Positions 9,185 through 20,888 of a stretch of DNA of 64,000 nt are shown piece by piece. Location: positions 1,798,001 through 1,862,000 of the forward strand of contig NZ_CP034550.1 of the NCBI RefSeq assembly GCF_009498035.1. Reading direction: 5' to 3'. The notes below the pieces were generated by a model, which saw only the letters and a list, made by a program, of their open reading frames with translations, searched no databases and was not told the DNA's origin. Numbering within the stretch: the first letter of the stretch is position 1; each line of letters starts with the position of its first letter. Origin of the DNA: Saccharothrix syringae. Its GTDB lineage: Bacteria; Actinomycetota; Actinomycetes; Mycobacteriales; Pseudonocardiaceae. A program made the position numbers and the translations under genes.

Positions 9185-10360
9185 ATGGGCAAGGCAGCCG
9201 CTGTCGTCTGGGACGAGTCCTTCCTCGGCTACGACCTGGGCGGGGACCACCCGCTCAACCCCGTCCGCCTGGACCTGACCATCCGCCTCGCCACCGGGCT
9301 GGGCGTGCTGGACGGCGTGGACCTCATCCGGCCCACCCCGGCCACCGAGACCGAGATCGAACGCGTCCACGAACCCTCCTACCTCAACGCCGTGCAGGCC
9401 GCGCCGATGGCGGGCTGGGACGTGGGCCACGGCCTGGGCACCCCGGACAACCCCGTCTTCACCCGCATGCACGAGGCGTCCGCGCTGGTCGTCGGCGGTT
9501 CGCTGGCCGCCGCGCGGCGGATCGCCGAGGGCACCGCCGACCGGGCGGTCAACATCGCCGGGGGCCTGCACCACGCCATGCCCGACCGCGCCGCCGGGTT
9601 CTGCGTCTACAACGACTGCGCCGTCGCCATCTCCTGGCTGCTCGACCACGGCTTCGACCGCATCGCCTACGTCGACACCGACGTCCACCACGGCGACGGC
9701 GTGCAGGTCGCCTTCTACGACGACCCGCGCGTGCTGACCGTCTCCCTCCACCAGAACCCGCTGACCCTGTGGCCCGGCACCGGCCGCCCGGCCGAGCTGG
9801 GCGGGCCCGGCGCGGAGGGCACCTCCGTCAACCTCGCCCTGCCCGCGGGCTCCAACGACCGCGCCTGGCTGCGCGCCTTCGACGCCACCGTGCCCGCCCT
9901 GCTGCGCGCCTTCCGCCCCCAGCTGCTGGTCACCCAGTGCGGCGTCGACACCCACCGCGAGGACCCGCTGGCCGACCTGGCGCTCACCGTCGACGGCCAC
10001 CGCGCCATCTACCACCGCCTGCGCGAGCTGGCCGGCGAGGTCGCCGGCGGCAAGTGGCTCGCCCTCGGCGGCGGCGGGTACGAGCTGCTGCGCGTGGTGC
10101 CCCGCAGCTGGACCCACCTGCTGGCCGCGGTCCTGGACCACGACCTCGACCCCGACACCCCGCTGCCCGCCGACTGGGTCGCCCACGCCTCGGCCCTCGC
10201 ACCGCACCGCCCGCTGCCGATCTCCCTGACCGACGGCGCCGACACCGGCTTCCGCCCCTGGGGCGGCGAGCTGGACACGCCCGTCGACCTGGCGATCCGC
10301 GACACCCGGCGCGCCCTGTTCCCGCTGCACGGCCTGGACCCCGACGACCCGAGGGACTGA
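9185..10360 (+). CDS. acuC: acetoin utilization / lysine deacetylase AcuC
   Basis: 391 residues of the histone-deacetylase fold. YVDTDVHHGDG and DTHREDPLADL hold the zinc ligands and the catalytic His pair, and GGLHHAMPDRAAGF is typical of AcuC. AcuC proteins remove acetyl groups from the active-site lysine of acetyl-CoA synthetase and so switch it on. Six bases downstream begins a GNAT/acyl-CoA synthetase fusion, the likely opposing acetyltransferase, so both arms of the switch are probably made together. Confidence 0.9.
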   Translation: MGKAAAVVWDESFLGYDLGGDHPLNPVRLDLTIRLATGLGVLDGVDLIRPTPATETEIERVHEPSYLNAVQAAPMAGWDVGHGLGTPDNPVFTRMHEASALVVGGSLAAARRIAEGTADRAVNIAGGLHHAMPDRAAGFCVYNDCAVAISWLLDHGFDRIAYVDTDVHHGDGVQVAFYDDPRVLTVSLHQNPLTLWPGTGRPAELGGPGAEGTSVNLALPAGSNDRAWLRAFDATVPALLRAFRPQLLVTQCGVDTHREDPLADLALTVDGHRAIYHRLRELAGEVAGGKWLALGGGGYELLRVVPRSWTHLLAAVLDHDLDPDTPLPADWVAHASALAPHRPLPISLTDGADTGFRPWGGELDTPVDLAIRDTRRALFPLHGLDPDDPRD

Positions 10361-10366
10361 TCACCG

Positions 10367-13036
<2,670 letters not shown>

Positions 13037-13170
13037 ACCGGTCACCGCGTTGGTACACGAGCGTCACCCTTGACCGATCCGGACCGCCTAATCTTCACCG
13101 TTTCCCTGGACGGATTTCTTTCGCGCGCCTAAGTTCCGCACGTCCGGGGAACGACCCGAAGAGGGGAAGA

Positions 13171-14004
13171 ATGGCTCTGGCAACACTGCGCGCCCTGGTG
13201 GTCGCGTGCACCGCCGCCCTCGTCCTCGCCTCGTGCTCCTCCGGCGACGAGTCGACCGTGGCGGGCAAGGCGGAGAGCACCGAGCGGCTCACCATCGCCG
13301 TCGCCTACGACCAGCCCGGCCTGGCCGTGCGCCGGCTCGACGGCACCCACAAGGGCTTCGACGTCGACGTGGCCCGCTACGTCGCCAAGGAGCTGGGCGT
13401 CCCGGAGACCGGCGTCAAGTTCGTCGAGGCGGTCCCGGCCGAGCGCGAGAACCTGCTCACCACCGGCGCCGTCGACCTCGTGGTCTCCAGCTACTCGATC
13501 ACCGACAAGCGCAAGGAGGTCATCGACTTCGTCGGCCCCTACTTCGTCGCGGGCCAGGACCTCCTGGTCCGGCTGACCGACGAGCGCATCACCGGACCCG
13601 AATCGCTCAACGCGGGCAACCTCAAGCTGTGCTCGGTGACCAACACCACGTCGGCGCAGCACGTGAAGGACCGGTTCGCGCAATCCGTGCAGCTGGTGGA
13701 GTACCCCAACTTCAGTGATTGCGTCACCGCCCTGCTCGCCGAGCAGGTCGACGCGTTGACGACCGACGACGTGATCCTCGCCGGCTACGCCGCGCAGAAC
13801 CCCGAGCTGCTGAGGGTGGTCGGGCAGCCCTTCAGCAAGGAGGAGTACGGCATCGGCATGCGCAAGGGCGACTCCGACAGCAAGGCGAAGATCACCGCCG
13901 CCGTCCGGAAGATGATCGACTCCGGCGAATGGCGCAAGTCCCTGGAGGCCAACGTGGGCGAATCGGGTTACGCCATCCCCGACCCGCCCCAGTTGACCTC
14001 GTGA
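13171..14004 (+). CDS. glutamate/polar amino acid ABC transporter substrate-binding lipoprotein
   Basis: 277 residues, with GAGGGGAAG just before the ATG. A signal peptide ends in the lipobox LASC (Cys about residue 22), followed by a Ser/Gly linker and an SBP family 3 domain; YSITDKRKEVIDFVGPYF is the family signature. It should capture glutamate or a related amino acid for an ABC importer, but no permease or ATPase is adjacent, so it is an orphan here. The next gene, a GntR regulator, starts 58 bp downstream. Confidence 0.87.
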   Translation: MALATLRALVVACTAALVLASCSSGDESTVAGKAESTERLTIAVAYDQPGLAVRRLDGTHKGFDVDVARYVAKELGVPETGVKFVEAVPAERENLLTTGAVDLVVSSYSITDKRKEVIDFVGPYFVAGQDLLVRLTDERITGPESLNAGNLKLCSVTNTTSAQHVKDRFAQSVQLVEYPNFSDCVTALLAEQVDALTTDDVILAGYAAQNPELLRVVGQPFSKEEYGIGMRKGDSDSKAKITAAVRKMIDSGEWRKSLEANVGESGYAIPDPPQLTS

Positions 14005-14062
14005 TCCGCACCCCACCCCGTTAGCGGTCCGACCGGCGGGGACGCGCCCGTAGGCTCGCTGG

Positions 14063-14836
14063 GTGCCCACTTCGCATTTCATGCCCCACTACCGCGCGGA
14101 CGGCCCCGTCCGCGCGGGCGTCCCCGAACACGGCCGCGTGCCGCGCTACTACGCGGTCAAGACCGAACTCCTGTGGCTCATCGAAGCGCTGGGGGAGGGC
14201 ACGGCGCTGCCGTCCGAGCGCGACCTGGCCGAGCGGTTCTCGGTGTCGCGGGTCACGCTGCGCCAGGCCGTCGGCGAGCTGGTCATGGAGGGCAAGCTCC
14301 AGCGGCGGCAGGGCAGCGGCACCTACGTCGCACCGCCCAAGCTGGTGCAGCCGCTGTCCCTGGTCAGCTACACCGAGGGGATGCGCCGCCAGGGCGTGAC
14401 CCCCGCCCGCGGCGTGATCACCGTCGAGCACCTGCCCGCCGACGACGTGCTCGCCCGCGACCTGCGGGTGCCGCGCGGCGACGCGGTCATCCACCTGGAG
14501 CGCGTCCTGCTGGCCGACGACGAGCGGGTCGGCCTGGAGTCGACCTACCTGTCGGCGGCCCGCTTCCCGACCCTCCTCGACGTCTTCGACCCCACCACCT
14601 CGCTGTACGCGTGCCTGCGCGACCGGCTCGGGGTGGAGTTCACCGAGGCCGAGGAACGCGTGGAGACCGTGCTCGCCACCCCGCGCGAGGCGCTGCTGAT
14701 CGGCACCAACCCCGCCCTGCCCATGCTCCTGCTCCACCGGGTGTCCTACGACCGCGACGGCGCGCCGGTCGAACGCGGCCGTTCGCTGTACCGGGGGGAC
14801 CGGTTCAGCTTCATGGCGCGCCTCCGGTCGGAGTGA
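14063..14836 (+). CDS. GntR family regulator, HutC subfamily (DasR-like)
   Basis: 257 residues. The N-terminal winged HTH contains [20 protein letters not shown] and [11 protein letters not shown]; the C-terminal UTRA effector domain contains [14 protein letters not shown] and [15 protein letters not shown]. From memory of Streptomyces DasR, resemblance extends through the whole length, so the ligand may be a phosphosugar such as glucosamine-6-P (inference). The start is unsure: GTG 14063 lacks a clear ribosome site and ATG 14081 is possible. No sugar genes adjoin it, so it is probably a trans-acting regulator. Confidence 0.85.
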   Translation: MPTSHFMPHYRADGPVRAGVPEHGRVPRYYAVKTELLWLIEALGEGTALPSERDLAERFSVSRVTLRQAVGELVMEGKLQRRQGSGTYVAPPKLVQPLSLVSYTEGMRRQGVTPARGVITVEHLPADDVLARDLRVPRGDAVIHLERVLLADDERVGLESTYLSAARFPTLLDVFDPTTSLYACLRDRLGVEFTEAEERVETVLATPREALLIGTNPALPMLLLHRVSYDRDGAPVERGRSLYRGDRFSFMARLRSE

Positions 14837-15020
14837 CCGCTCGACCGTCCACAGTGGACGTGCCCCGACGGACGCGCCCTCTCGGGTGACGCCGGGGCGG
14901 TCGAGGCCCGGAAACGCCCATTGGCAGGAACTTCGGCGTGCCCTTGCCGGGGTACGGTTGGTGCACAGGGACGTGAGTCCTCCTCACCCGCAGTGCGGCG
15001 GGGGAAGCGGGGGTGGCGCC

Positions 15021-15347
15021 GTGACGTTCAAGGAAGAGTTCCTCGCGGAGCTCGAAGACTGCCTGCGCGGGTACGGCGCGGTACCGGTGCTCAACCCGAA
15101 CGCGCTCGCCCGGCTCATCGACTTCGTGCGGCGGATGTCGGACGACGACCCGCGGCTGAGGTGCCTGGAGGGCGTGGACCAGGGGTCCGGGTCGTTCTGG
15201 AACAACCCGGCGGTGTGGTGGGAGCTGGTGCCCAGGTTCGGCGTGGCCTCCGGGGACTGCGCCGAGCTGCTGGACCGGATGCTGGACGAGGCGATCAGCG
15301 ACGAGATCGACGTGCTGGAGATGGAGATCCGCGAGCTGCCCGGCTGA
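15021..15347 (+). CDS. hypothetical protein, about 108 residues
   Basis: I do not recognise a family. From GTG 15021 (with a G-rich stretch before it) it reads VTFKEEFLAELEDCLRGYG and ends with an acidic helix (DEISDEIDVLEMEIREL type). It is soluble, acidic and Trp/Phe-containing around FWNNPAVWWELV, suggesting a folded helical domain. Codon position 3 is almost all G/C, which supports coding. It converges on the paralogous-pair operon, with a hairpin at 15379-15414. Confidence 0.6.
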   Translation: MTFKEEFLAELEDCLRGYGAVPVLNPNALARLIDFVRRMSDDDPRLRCLEGVDQGSGSFWNNPAVWWELVPRFGVASGDCAELLDRMLDEAISDEIDVLEMEIRELPG

Positions 15348-15378
15348 CGGCCCGCCCGCCGTGCACCCGGTGAGTTCA

Positions 15379-15414
15379 CCCGTTGTGCACCTGGGTCGCC
15401 AGATGCACAACGGG
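15379..15414. terminator. Perfect 11-bp hairpin between convergent genes
   Basis: CCCGTTGTGCA (15379-15389) is the exact reverse complement of 15404-15414, with a 14-base loop. It lies between two 3' ends and probably ends transcription in both directions. A short CACCTGCA run follows at 15425-15445. Confidence 0.6.
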
Positions 15415-15490
15415 GAGCACCCTCACCTGCACTTGCACCTGCACGGTCGGACCGGACGCCGGTCACCCGGGGAACCGGTCACGCGGGACG

Positions 15491-16123
15491 TCACACGGAC
15501 AGCAGGCGGTCGAAGAACGACCGGTAGCGCTTGAGCGCCTGGCGCAGCTCCTCGGTCTCGACCTGCTCGCCCTGCTGCCACTGGCCCTCCAGCGAGCGCT
15601 TGTGGTCGGCGAACGTGGTGGCCAGGTTCTGCATCACCTGCGCGACCAGCTCGTCGGCCCGCTGCACGGCCTGGCGCGGGTCGTCGACGAAGTCGGCCTG
15701 CAACGCGCGCCACTCGGACTGGTAGTCCGCCGCGTCCTCGGCGTTGAACAGCGAGGTGTCGCCCGCCGTCGGCGAGACCGCCGAGGGCTCGACCGGTTCG
15801 TCCCCGGCAGGGGGCCGCTCGTCGTCGGCACCGCGGTCGGCCTGCTCGTGGACCGCGTCCCGGTCGACCGGCTCCTGCTCGAAGGGTTCCTGCTCGACCG
15901 GCTCGTGCCCGACGCGCTCGTGGGCGAGCGGTTCGGCGTCGTGGTCGCGGTCGGTGTCGTAATCGGTGGGGTCGGTGTCGCGGCGGTCGTGCTCCTGGGG
16001 CACGACCACGCCCTGCTGCCCGACGGGGCCGCCCGGTTCGGCGTCGTGCGCCGGCGGCTCGTGCCCCAGCGGTCCGCGCTGCGCGGCCAGGTCCTCGGTG
16101 GTCAGTCGACGCTCGGTCATCAC
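15491..16123 (-). CDS. unknown protein with disordered acidic N-half and helical C-domain
   Basis: 210 residues. Residues 1-125 are very rich in Asp/Glu/His/Pro with imperfect EQEP repeats and are probably disordered. Residues about 130-208 form a helical domain (YQSEWRALQADFVDDPRQAV ... RQALKRYRSFFDRLL) clearly similar to the C-terminal domain of the neighbouring gene at 16120-16707. The genes overlap by four bases (ATGA), so the products probably act together. No known function; the shared W-x3-Q-x2-F-V-D-x-P-x2-A-V core looks like a protein-interaction domain. Confidence 0.7.
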   Translation of the reverse strand: MMTERRLTTEDLAAQRGPLGHEPPAHDAEPGGPVGQQGVVVPQEHDRRDTDPTDYDTDRDHDAEPLAHERVGHEPVEQEPFEQEPVDRDAVHEQADRGADDERPPAGDEPVEPSAVSPTAGDTSLFNAEDAADYQSEWRALQADFVDDPRQAVQRADELVAQVMQNLATTFADHKRSLEGQWQQGEQVETEELRQALKRYRSFFDRLLSV

Positions 16124-16707
16124 CGCGCCCCTTCCTGCCGCTCGTCCCGGCGCTCGTCGCGGGACCCGGCCTCGTGGCGGTCGCCCAGCAGGTCCTCGAA
16201 CAGGGTCCGGTAGTGGACCATGGCGTTGCGGAGGTCTTCGGTGGACGCCTCGCCCCGCTCCTGGCGCTCGGAGATCGCGTGCGCCTCGCGGTAGTGCTCG
16301 ATGGCGCGCGCGTGCTCGACGGACAGCAGCGACAGCCGCCGCTCGTACCCCTCGGTGGGGTAGCCCCGTTCCGCCATCAGGTCGGTCACCAGGCGGTCCG
16401 CCTGGCCCACCGCCGCGGCGGGCGAGTCGACGAACTGCTCCTGGACGCGGGTCCAGTTGCGCTCGTAGCTGTCGCGCGTCACCGGGGTGAGCGGGCGCAG
16501 CTCCAGCTTGGAGTGCTCGCGCGCGCGCTCGGCGAGCTCGCGCTCGGCGGCCATGCGGCTGTCGGTGCGCTGCATGACCCGGTCGTACTCGGGCCCGAAC
16601 TTCTCGCGCAACCTCTTGCGCTGCACGGACTTCCGCACGAGCAGCGCCGCCGCGACCAGTACGACCAGCACGACCAGGATGATGCCGATGACGGTGCCGG
16701 TGGACAT
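16120..16707 (-). CDS. single-pass membrane protein, paralogous C-domain to its neighbour
   Basis: 195 residues. One transmembrane helix near the N-terminus (IIGILVVLVVLVAAALL-like, residues 6-24) is followed by a basic stop-transfer segment (RKSVQRKRLREKFG) and a cytosolic helical domain. That domain (WTRVQEQFVDSPAAAVGQA ... AMVHYRTLFEDLL) matches the next gene's C-domain. It probably anchors a membrane complex with that soluble paralogue. The Arg/Glu-rich tail is probably disordered. Function unknown. Confidence 0.75.
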   Translation of the reverse strand: MSTGTVIGIILVVLVVLVAAALLVRKSVQRKRLREKFGPEYDRVMQRTDSRMAAERELAERAREHSKLELRPLTPVTRDSYERNWTRVQEQFVDSPAAAVGQADRLVTDLMAERGYPTEGYERRLSLLSVEHARAIEHYREAHAISERQERGEASTEDLRNAMVHYRTLFEDLLGDRHEAGSRDERRDERQEGAR

Positions 16708-16800
16708 CTCTGCCTCCTCACGGCTTCGGATGCCACCGGGCTACCCGTCACGACTCGGACCCGAAACCTCCTCACAGCTTGACGCGGGCGGCCCGACCGC

Positions 16801-17604
16801 CTAGCGGGACACCGCCCTGCGGTACTGCCGCACCGCCAGCGGCACGAACACCACCAGGAACACCACGACCCAGATCAGCGTCATCAACACCGGGTGGCGC
16901 AACGACCACGCCTCCGCCACCGGCGCCATCGGGTTGGTGTTGCCGAACAGCTCGCGGGTCGCCGCGGTCACCGCCGACACCGGGTTCCACTCGGCGAACA
17001 CCCGCAGCGGACCGGGCAGGTTGTTCTCCTGCACGAACGTGTTCGCGATGAACGTCAGCGGGAAGATCACGATGAAGGACGCGTTGTTGAACACCTCCGG
17101 GCTGCGCACCATCAGCCCGACGATCGCCATTCCCCACGACAGCGCATAGGCGAACAGCAGCAGCAGCGCGAACCCGGCCAGCGCTTCGAGGAACGAGGAG
17201 TGGACGCGCCAGCCGACCAGCAGGCCCGTCACCGACATCACCACCACGACGATCACGTTGTTGACCAGGTCGCTGGTGGTCCGCCCGATCAGCACCGCGG
17301 ACCGCGCCATGGGCAGCGAGCGGAACCGGTCGACCACGCCCTTCTGGATGTCGTCGGCCAGGCCCGAGCCGGTGATCGTCGCGCCGAACACCACGGTCTG
17401 CGCGAAGATGCCCGCCATCAGGAACTCGCGGTAGTCCATGCCCGGGATCTCGATCGACCCCCCGAACACGTAGGCGAACAGCAGCACGAACATCACCGGG
17501 GCCAGCGTCGAGCCCACGATCAGGTCCGGTACCCGCTTGATCTTGATCAGGTTGCGCTTGGCGACGACCGCGCCGTCACCCAGAGCCTGCACGAACGCGG
17601 TCAT
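16801..17604 (-). CDS. ABC-2 type transport permease (DrrB-like)
   Basis: 267 residues with about six transmembrane helices. FRSLPMARSAVLIGR and FIVIFPLTFIANTFV are characteristic of DrrB/ABC-2 exporter permeases. Its ATG overlaps the ATPase stop by four bases. The pair would export a hydrophobic compound or lipid; related pairs give drug resistance. The next gene to the right of the pair is a decayed MerR regulator. Confidence 0.9.
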   Translation of the reverse strand: MTAFVQALGDGAVVAKRNLIKIKRVPDLIVGSTLAPVMFVLLFAYVFGGSIEIPGMDYREFLMAGIFAQTVVFGATITGSGLADDIQKGVVDRFRSLPMARSAVLIGRTTSDLVNNVIVVVVMSVTGLLVGWRVHSSFLEALAGFALLLLFAYALSWGMAIVGLMVRSPEVFNNASFIVIFPLTFIANTFVQENNLPGPLRVFAEWNPVSAVTAATRELFGNTNPMAPVAEAWSLRHPVLMTLIWVVVFLVVFVPLAVRQYRRAVSR

Positions 17605-18578
17605 GCCCCCTGCCCCTCCTGCTGCCCGTCCTCCGCCGCGTGCCCGGTCAGCGAGAGGAACACGTCGTCCAGCGTCGGCCTGCGCAGGCCGATGTCCAAC
17701 ACCTTGATCGCCTCCGCGTCGAGCCGCCGCACGCCGTCCACCAGCACCGCGGCCCCGCCCGACACCGGCACGGTCAGCCGGTGGCCGCGTGCGTCGGAGG
17801 TGATCTCGCCGATCGCCAGCGGCGCCAGCGCGGCCCGCGCGGTCGCGGCGTCCTGCGCGGAGGCCACGGTCAGCTCCAGCCGCTCGCCGCCGACCTGGTC
17901 CTTCAGCTCGTCGGCGGTGCCCAGCGCGATGACCCGGCCGTGGTCGATCACCGCGATCCGGTCCGCGAGCTGGTCCGCCTCCTCCAGGTACTGCGTGGTC
18001 AGCAGCAGCGTGGTGCCGCCCGCCACCAGCTCCGAGATCACGTCCCACAGCCCCAGCCGGCTGCGCGGGTCCAGCCCCGTGGTCGGCTCGTCCAGGAACA
18101 GCACCGCCGGTTCGGCCACCAGCGCGCCCGCCAGGTCGAGCCGGCGCCGCATGCCGCCCGAGTACCCCTTCACCGGCCGGTCCGCGGCGTCGGCGAGGTC
18201 GAACCGCTCCAGCAGCTCCCGCGCCCGCTCCCGGCTGCGCCGCCGGCCGAGGTGGTAGAGCCGGCCCACCATGTCCAGGTTCTCGAACCCGGTCAGGTTC
18301 TCGTCCACGGCCGCGTACTGCCCGGACAGGCCGATCCGGCCGCGCAGCTCGCGCGCGTCGGCGACGACGTCCAGCCCGGCCACCGTGGCCCGCCCCTCGT
18401 CGTGCTCCAGGAGGGTGGTGAGCACGCGCACGGTCGTCGTCTTGCCCGCGCCGTTCGGGCCCAGCAGTCCCATCACGGTGCCCTCGGGCACCACCAGGTC
18501 GAGCCCGTCGAGGGCCACCACCGACCTGTATCGCTTGACCAGGCCCTCGGCCACGATCGCATCCGCCATGTCGGCCAT
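17601..18578 (-). CDS. ABC transporter ATP-binding protein (DrrA-like)
   Basis: 325 residues. Walker A GPNGAGKTTT, signature YSGGMRRRLDLA, Walker B VLFLDEPTTGLD, and the C-terminal DrrA extension ending in RPTLDDVFLSLTG. It powers the permease encoded downstream. I chose the first ATG of MADMADAIV (18576-18578); the second, nine bases later, is equally possible since neither has a strong ribosome site. The frame is open further upstream through the MerR remnant, but that part belongs to a different gene. Confidence 0.92.
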   Translation of the reverse strand: MADMADAIVAEGLVKRYRSVVALDGLDLVVPEGTVMGLLGPNGAGKTTTVRVLTTLLEHDEGRATVAGLDVVADARELRGRIGLSGQYAAVDENLTGFENLDMVGRLYHLGRRRSRERARELLERFDLADAADRPVKGYSGGMRRRLDLAGALVAEPAVLFLDEPTTGLDPRSRLGLWDVISELVAGGTTLLLTTQYLEEADQLADRIAVIDHGRVIALGTADELKDQVGGERLELTVASAQDAATARAALAPLAIGEITSDARGHRLTVPVSGGAAVLVDGVRRLDAEAIKVLDIGLRRPTLDDVFLSLTGHAAEDGQQEGQGA

Positions 18579-18689
18579 GATGGACCCGGGGACCGACAAT
18601 TTCAGGCGATTATCCGCCAGACCGCCGCGGTGCGGTGAAAACTGACGTTGTTCGGTACGGCTTGCCGCGCAAGCGGGCCGGGTCGGTTC

Positions 18690-18947
18690 CGGCCACTGTG
18701 GACGGCACCGCCCGGTGGGCGGTTCGCGCACCGTCGCGGCCGGCTCGGCGCGCGGCGCGGACAGCCGGGCCGGTTCCGCGTCGAGCTCGGCGACGTGGCG
18801 GGCCGGCAGCTCCTCGGCAGGCTCGCACGGGCACGCGCCGGTGTCGCGGACGGTCGGCAGGTCGGCGATGTCGCGCAGCCGCAACCCCAGCCGCTGGCAG
18901 CCCCGGACGAAGCGGAGCCGCTCACCGGCCGCCTCGGCCACACGCAT
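18690..18947 (-). pseudogene. MerR family regulator remnant lacking the DNA-binding HTH
   Basis: The minus strand reads VAEAAGERLRFVRGCQRLGL, then LRDIADL, DTGACPCE and ARHVAELDA. This is the second half of a MerR protein (second helix region, Cys-x-Cys effector loop, dimerisation helix). The first 38 or so residues, which hold the winged HTH, are missing, and several conserved positions have drifted (for example EPARLSAPRAE where ERIARLRALRAE would be expected). No ribosome site precedes the ATG at 18945-18947. A perfect MerR-type palindrome is still present 14 bases upstream, so this looks like an internal deletion of an autoregulated gene. Confidence 0.65.
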
Positions 18948-18960
18948 GGGGCGACGGCAA

Positions 18961-18986
18961 ACCTTGGAGCGCGCTCCAAGGTCAAG
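18961..18986 (-). promoter_or_regulatory. MerR-type operator: perfect 22-bp palindrome with -35 element
   Basis: ACCTTGGAGCG (18961-18971) is followed directly by its reverse complement (18972-18982). On the minus strand TTGACC (18981-18986) overlaps the outer edge, as in MerR promoters where the regulator sits in a stretched 19-bp spacer. The expected -10 (TTGCCG) is poor. CTTGGAG-N4-CTCCAAG resembles operators of the NmlR/AdhR branch (from memory). Confidence 0.6.
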
Positions 18987-19332
18987 GTGTGGGGCGGGAG
19001 ACGGCTGGGAGCGGTGCCGGCCGCACGGGAGCGCACAGCCGCCCCGCCGATCGGAGAGGGCCGCGCGGGCTGTCGCACGAGGGCGTTGTCGGTGTGGCGC
19101 CGGGGAATCCGCGTGCCGTGGCGGGGACCGGTCCGGCTCCCGTTGGTGCGGGCCGGCGGGGCTGTGCGGCGTGGCATGCGTCGCGGGCGCCCACCCGCGA
19201 CCGCGCAACCCCACCGGCGGGTTCATGTTATTGGGGGCTATATGCACCTCAGAAGCGATCGAACGAGTGAACTGGTCAGGAGCCGGAACGGCACTAGTGT
19301 GGTCCCAGTTCTTCCAGCGAGGAGAGATCCGC
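18983..19332. other. Intergenic leader of the XRE gene
   Basis: I see no convincing gene here. GC drops at about 19220-19260 (TTATTGGGGGCTATATGCAC), the likely promoter zone for the XRE gene at 19333; TATATG may be the -10 box. Confidence 0.35.
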
Positions 19333-20187
19333 ATGGCAGCCGTCCAAACCCGACGCAAGCGCAAGTTAGGCCAGTTCCTCAACGCGCTGCGCAAACGCGC
19401 GGGCAAGACCGAGGTCGACTACCACGCGCTGACGCGGAAGACGCAGTCGACCCTGTCGCGGATGGAGAACGGCTACATCAGTCCGAGTTGGACCGAACTG
19501 AGCGCGCTGCTCGGCCTGTACGGCGCCACGGAGGCCGAGCGGCGCGAGGCGGAAGCCCTGTGGGAGGACGCCAAGCAGGACGGCACCCGCCTGGTCTACG
19601 CCGCCGCCTACACGCCCGAGGCCCGCACCTACGCCCGCCAGGAGGCGGACGCCACCGAGGTGCGCACGATCGAGATGATCGTCATACCGGGCCTGCTGCA
19701 GACGCCGGCCTACGCGCAGGCGATCCGGCTCGCCGGGCAGCGGTTCATGGACTCGTCGGTGTCGGCGGAACAGGTCGCGGCGGCGCTGGCGAGCCGACAG
19801 CGCCGGCTGCCGGGGCTGCGCCTGCACGCGGTGATCGACGAGGCCGCCCTCCACCGGGTCGTGGGCGGGCAGGCGGTCATGCGCGAGCAGTTGTCGCATT
19901 TGCTCGACATGGGGAAGCAGGACAACATCACCATCCAGGTGGTCCCGTTCGGCGCGGGTGCCCACGGGACCATGTCCGGCGGCGGCGCGACCGCGCTGCG
20001 GTTCGAGGACAGTGAGCCTTCGGCCGTGTACCTGGAGTACGCGGGTGGTGGCAAGTGGGTGGACAATCGCGCCGACGTGCAAAAGTACCTTCTGCACTTC
20101 GAGGAAATGGTGAACGAGGTCGCCCTCTCGCCCAAGGAGTCGGCCGCGTTGATCAGAAAACTGGCAACGGCACTGAAGGACTCATGA
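19333..20187 (+). CDS. XRE helix-turn-helix regulator with DUF5753-type C-domain
   Basis: 284 residues; GGAGAGA precedes the ATG. The N-terminal HTH (about residues 10-70) contains LTRKTQSTLSRMENGYISPS. The C-terminal half carries EMIVIPGLLQTPAYAQAI, the hallmark of DUF5753 proteins that pair with small DUF397 proteins in actinomycetes. The stop overlaps the DUF397 start (ATGA). Homologues such as BldB/WhiJ-linked systems influence development; the role here is unknown. Confidence 0.92.
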   Translation: MAAVQTRRKRKLGQFLNALRKRAGKTEVDYHALTRKTQSTLSRMENGYISPSWTELSALLGLYGATEAERREAEALWEDAKQDGTRLVYAAAYTPEARTYARQEADATEVRTIEMIVIPGLLQTPAYAQAIRLAGQRFMDSSVSAEQVAAALASRQRRLPGLRLHAVIDEAALHRVVGGQAVMREQLSHLLDMGKQDNITIQVVPFGAGAHGTMSGGGATALRFEDSEPSAVYLEYAGGGKWVDNRADVQKYLLHFEEMVNEVALSPKESAALIRKLATALKDS

Positions 20188-20360
20188 ACATCGACAAGAC
20201 GTGGCGCAAGAGCTCCTACTCCGGCGCGGGCAACAACTGCGTCGAACTGGTCGTCGGCCGGGCCGCGACCTCGGTCCGCGACAGCAAGAAACCCGAGCTG
20301 AGACTGACCTTTGGGGACCGTCCATTCCGGGCGTTCCTCACATCCGTCCGGCATGCCTGA
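20184..20360 (+). CDS. DUF397 small protein
   Basis: 58 residues: WRKSSYSGAGNNCVELV is the family signature, and VRDSKKPE with FRAFL is the usual tail. DUF397 proteins are encoded next to XRE-DUF5753 regulators and probably form regulator/anti-regulator or toxin-antitoxin-like pairs (family knowledge, mechanism unsettled). Coupled to the upstream gene by a four-base overlap. Confidence 0.9.
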   Translation: MNIDKTWRKSSYSGAGNNCVELVVGRAATSVRDSKKPELRLTFGDRPFRAFLTSVRHA

Positions 20361-20888
20361 TCCGTCCCCGACGGACCGCCGCCCGCGTCGCGCTCACCGC
20401 ACCCCGCGGGCGGCGGAGAGCACACCGACGGTGGGTGCGCACCGGTTCCGCGCTGGTCCGCGCAGGTGATCACTGAGCCGGTCGGAGGAACAACCGGAAC
20501 GCACCGTAGAATGGTGCGGACATAGCGTGAACGTTTCAGCTCATTGGCTCCGTCAATGACTCCCCTCGCATATTGGGAAATCCGTTCACCCACGCGGGTG
20601 ATTTTTTTAACGGGGTTGGTGGGGTGGCCCCCCGCGCGGGTGGTCGGACCGGCGAACGTGAACGCCCCGGCGGCCCCGCCCCACCCGTCCTCGGTCCACG
20701 GTGGACCGGCCCCGCCACGTCCCCGCGGTCCGCACCGGGGGCCGGCGCCCCGGCGAGGTGGCCGCGTGGTGCCGCGGGCCCCGGAAGCGCTCGACGCGCG
20801 GCGGTGTCGGCCACGGCGGCGTCGTGCGGGCGGTACCGGAACCGCGGCGCGATCCGGTTGGCCGTCCGCACCACCGGCGGCGGGCCGC
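20361..20888. other. Intergenic region with one terminator, otherwise no gene seen
   Basis: Apart from the hairpin at 20586-20608 I see nothing that holds up as a gene. TAGAAT at about 20508 could be a -10 element, but a good -35 is missing. Confidence 0.4.
20586..20608 (+). terminator. Intrinsic terminator with T7 tail
   Basis: TCACCC (20586-20591), loop ACGC, GGGTGA (20596-20601), then seven T. Flanking CCGTT/AACGG can pair outside it. It acts rightward, after the XRE-DUF397 pair, and is one of the few classical U-tailed terminators in the window. Confidence 0.75.

Noticed and set aside
17601..19406. A single 601-residue minus-strand protein joining the MerR remnant to the ABC ATPase
   Set aside because: The ATPase has its own normal N-terminus, and the region between has no conserved sequence; the read-through is chance absence of stops in GC-rich DNA.
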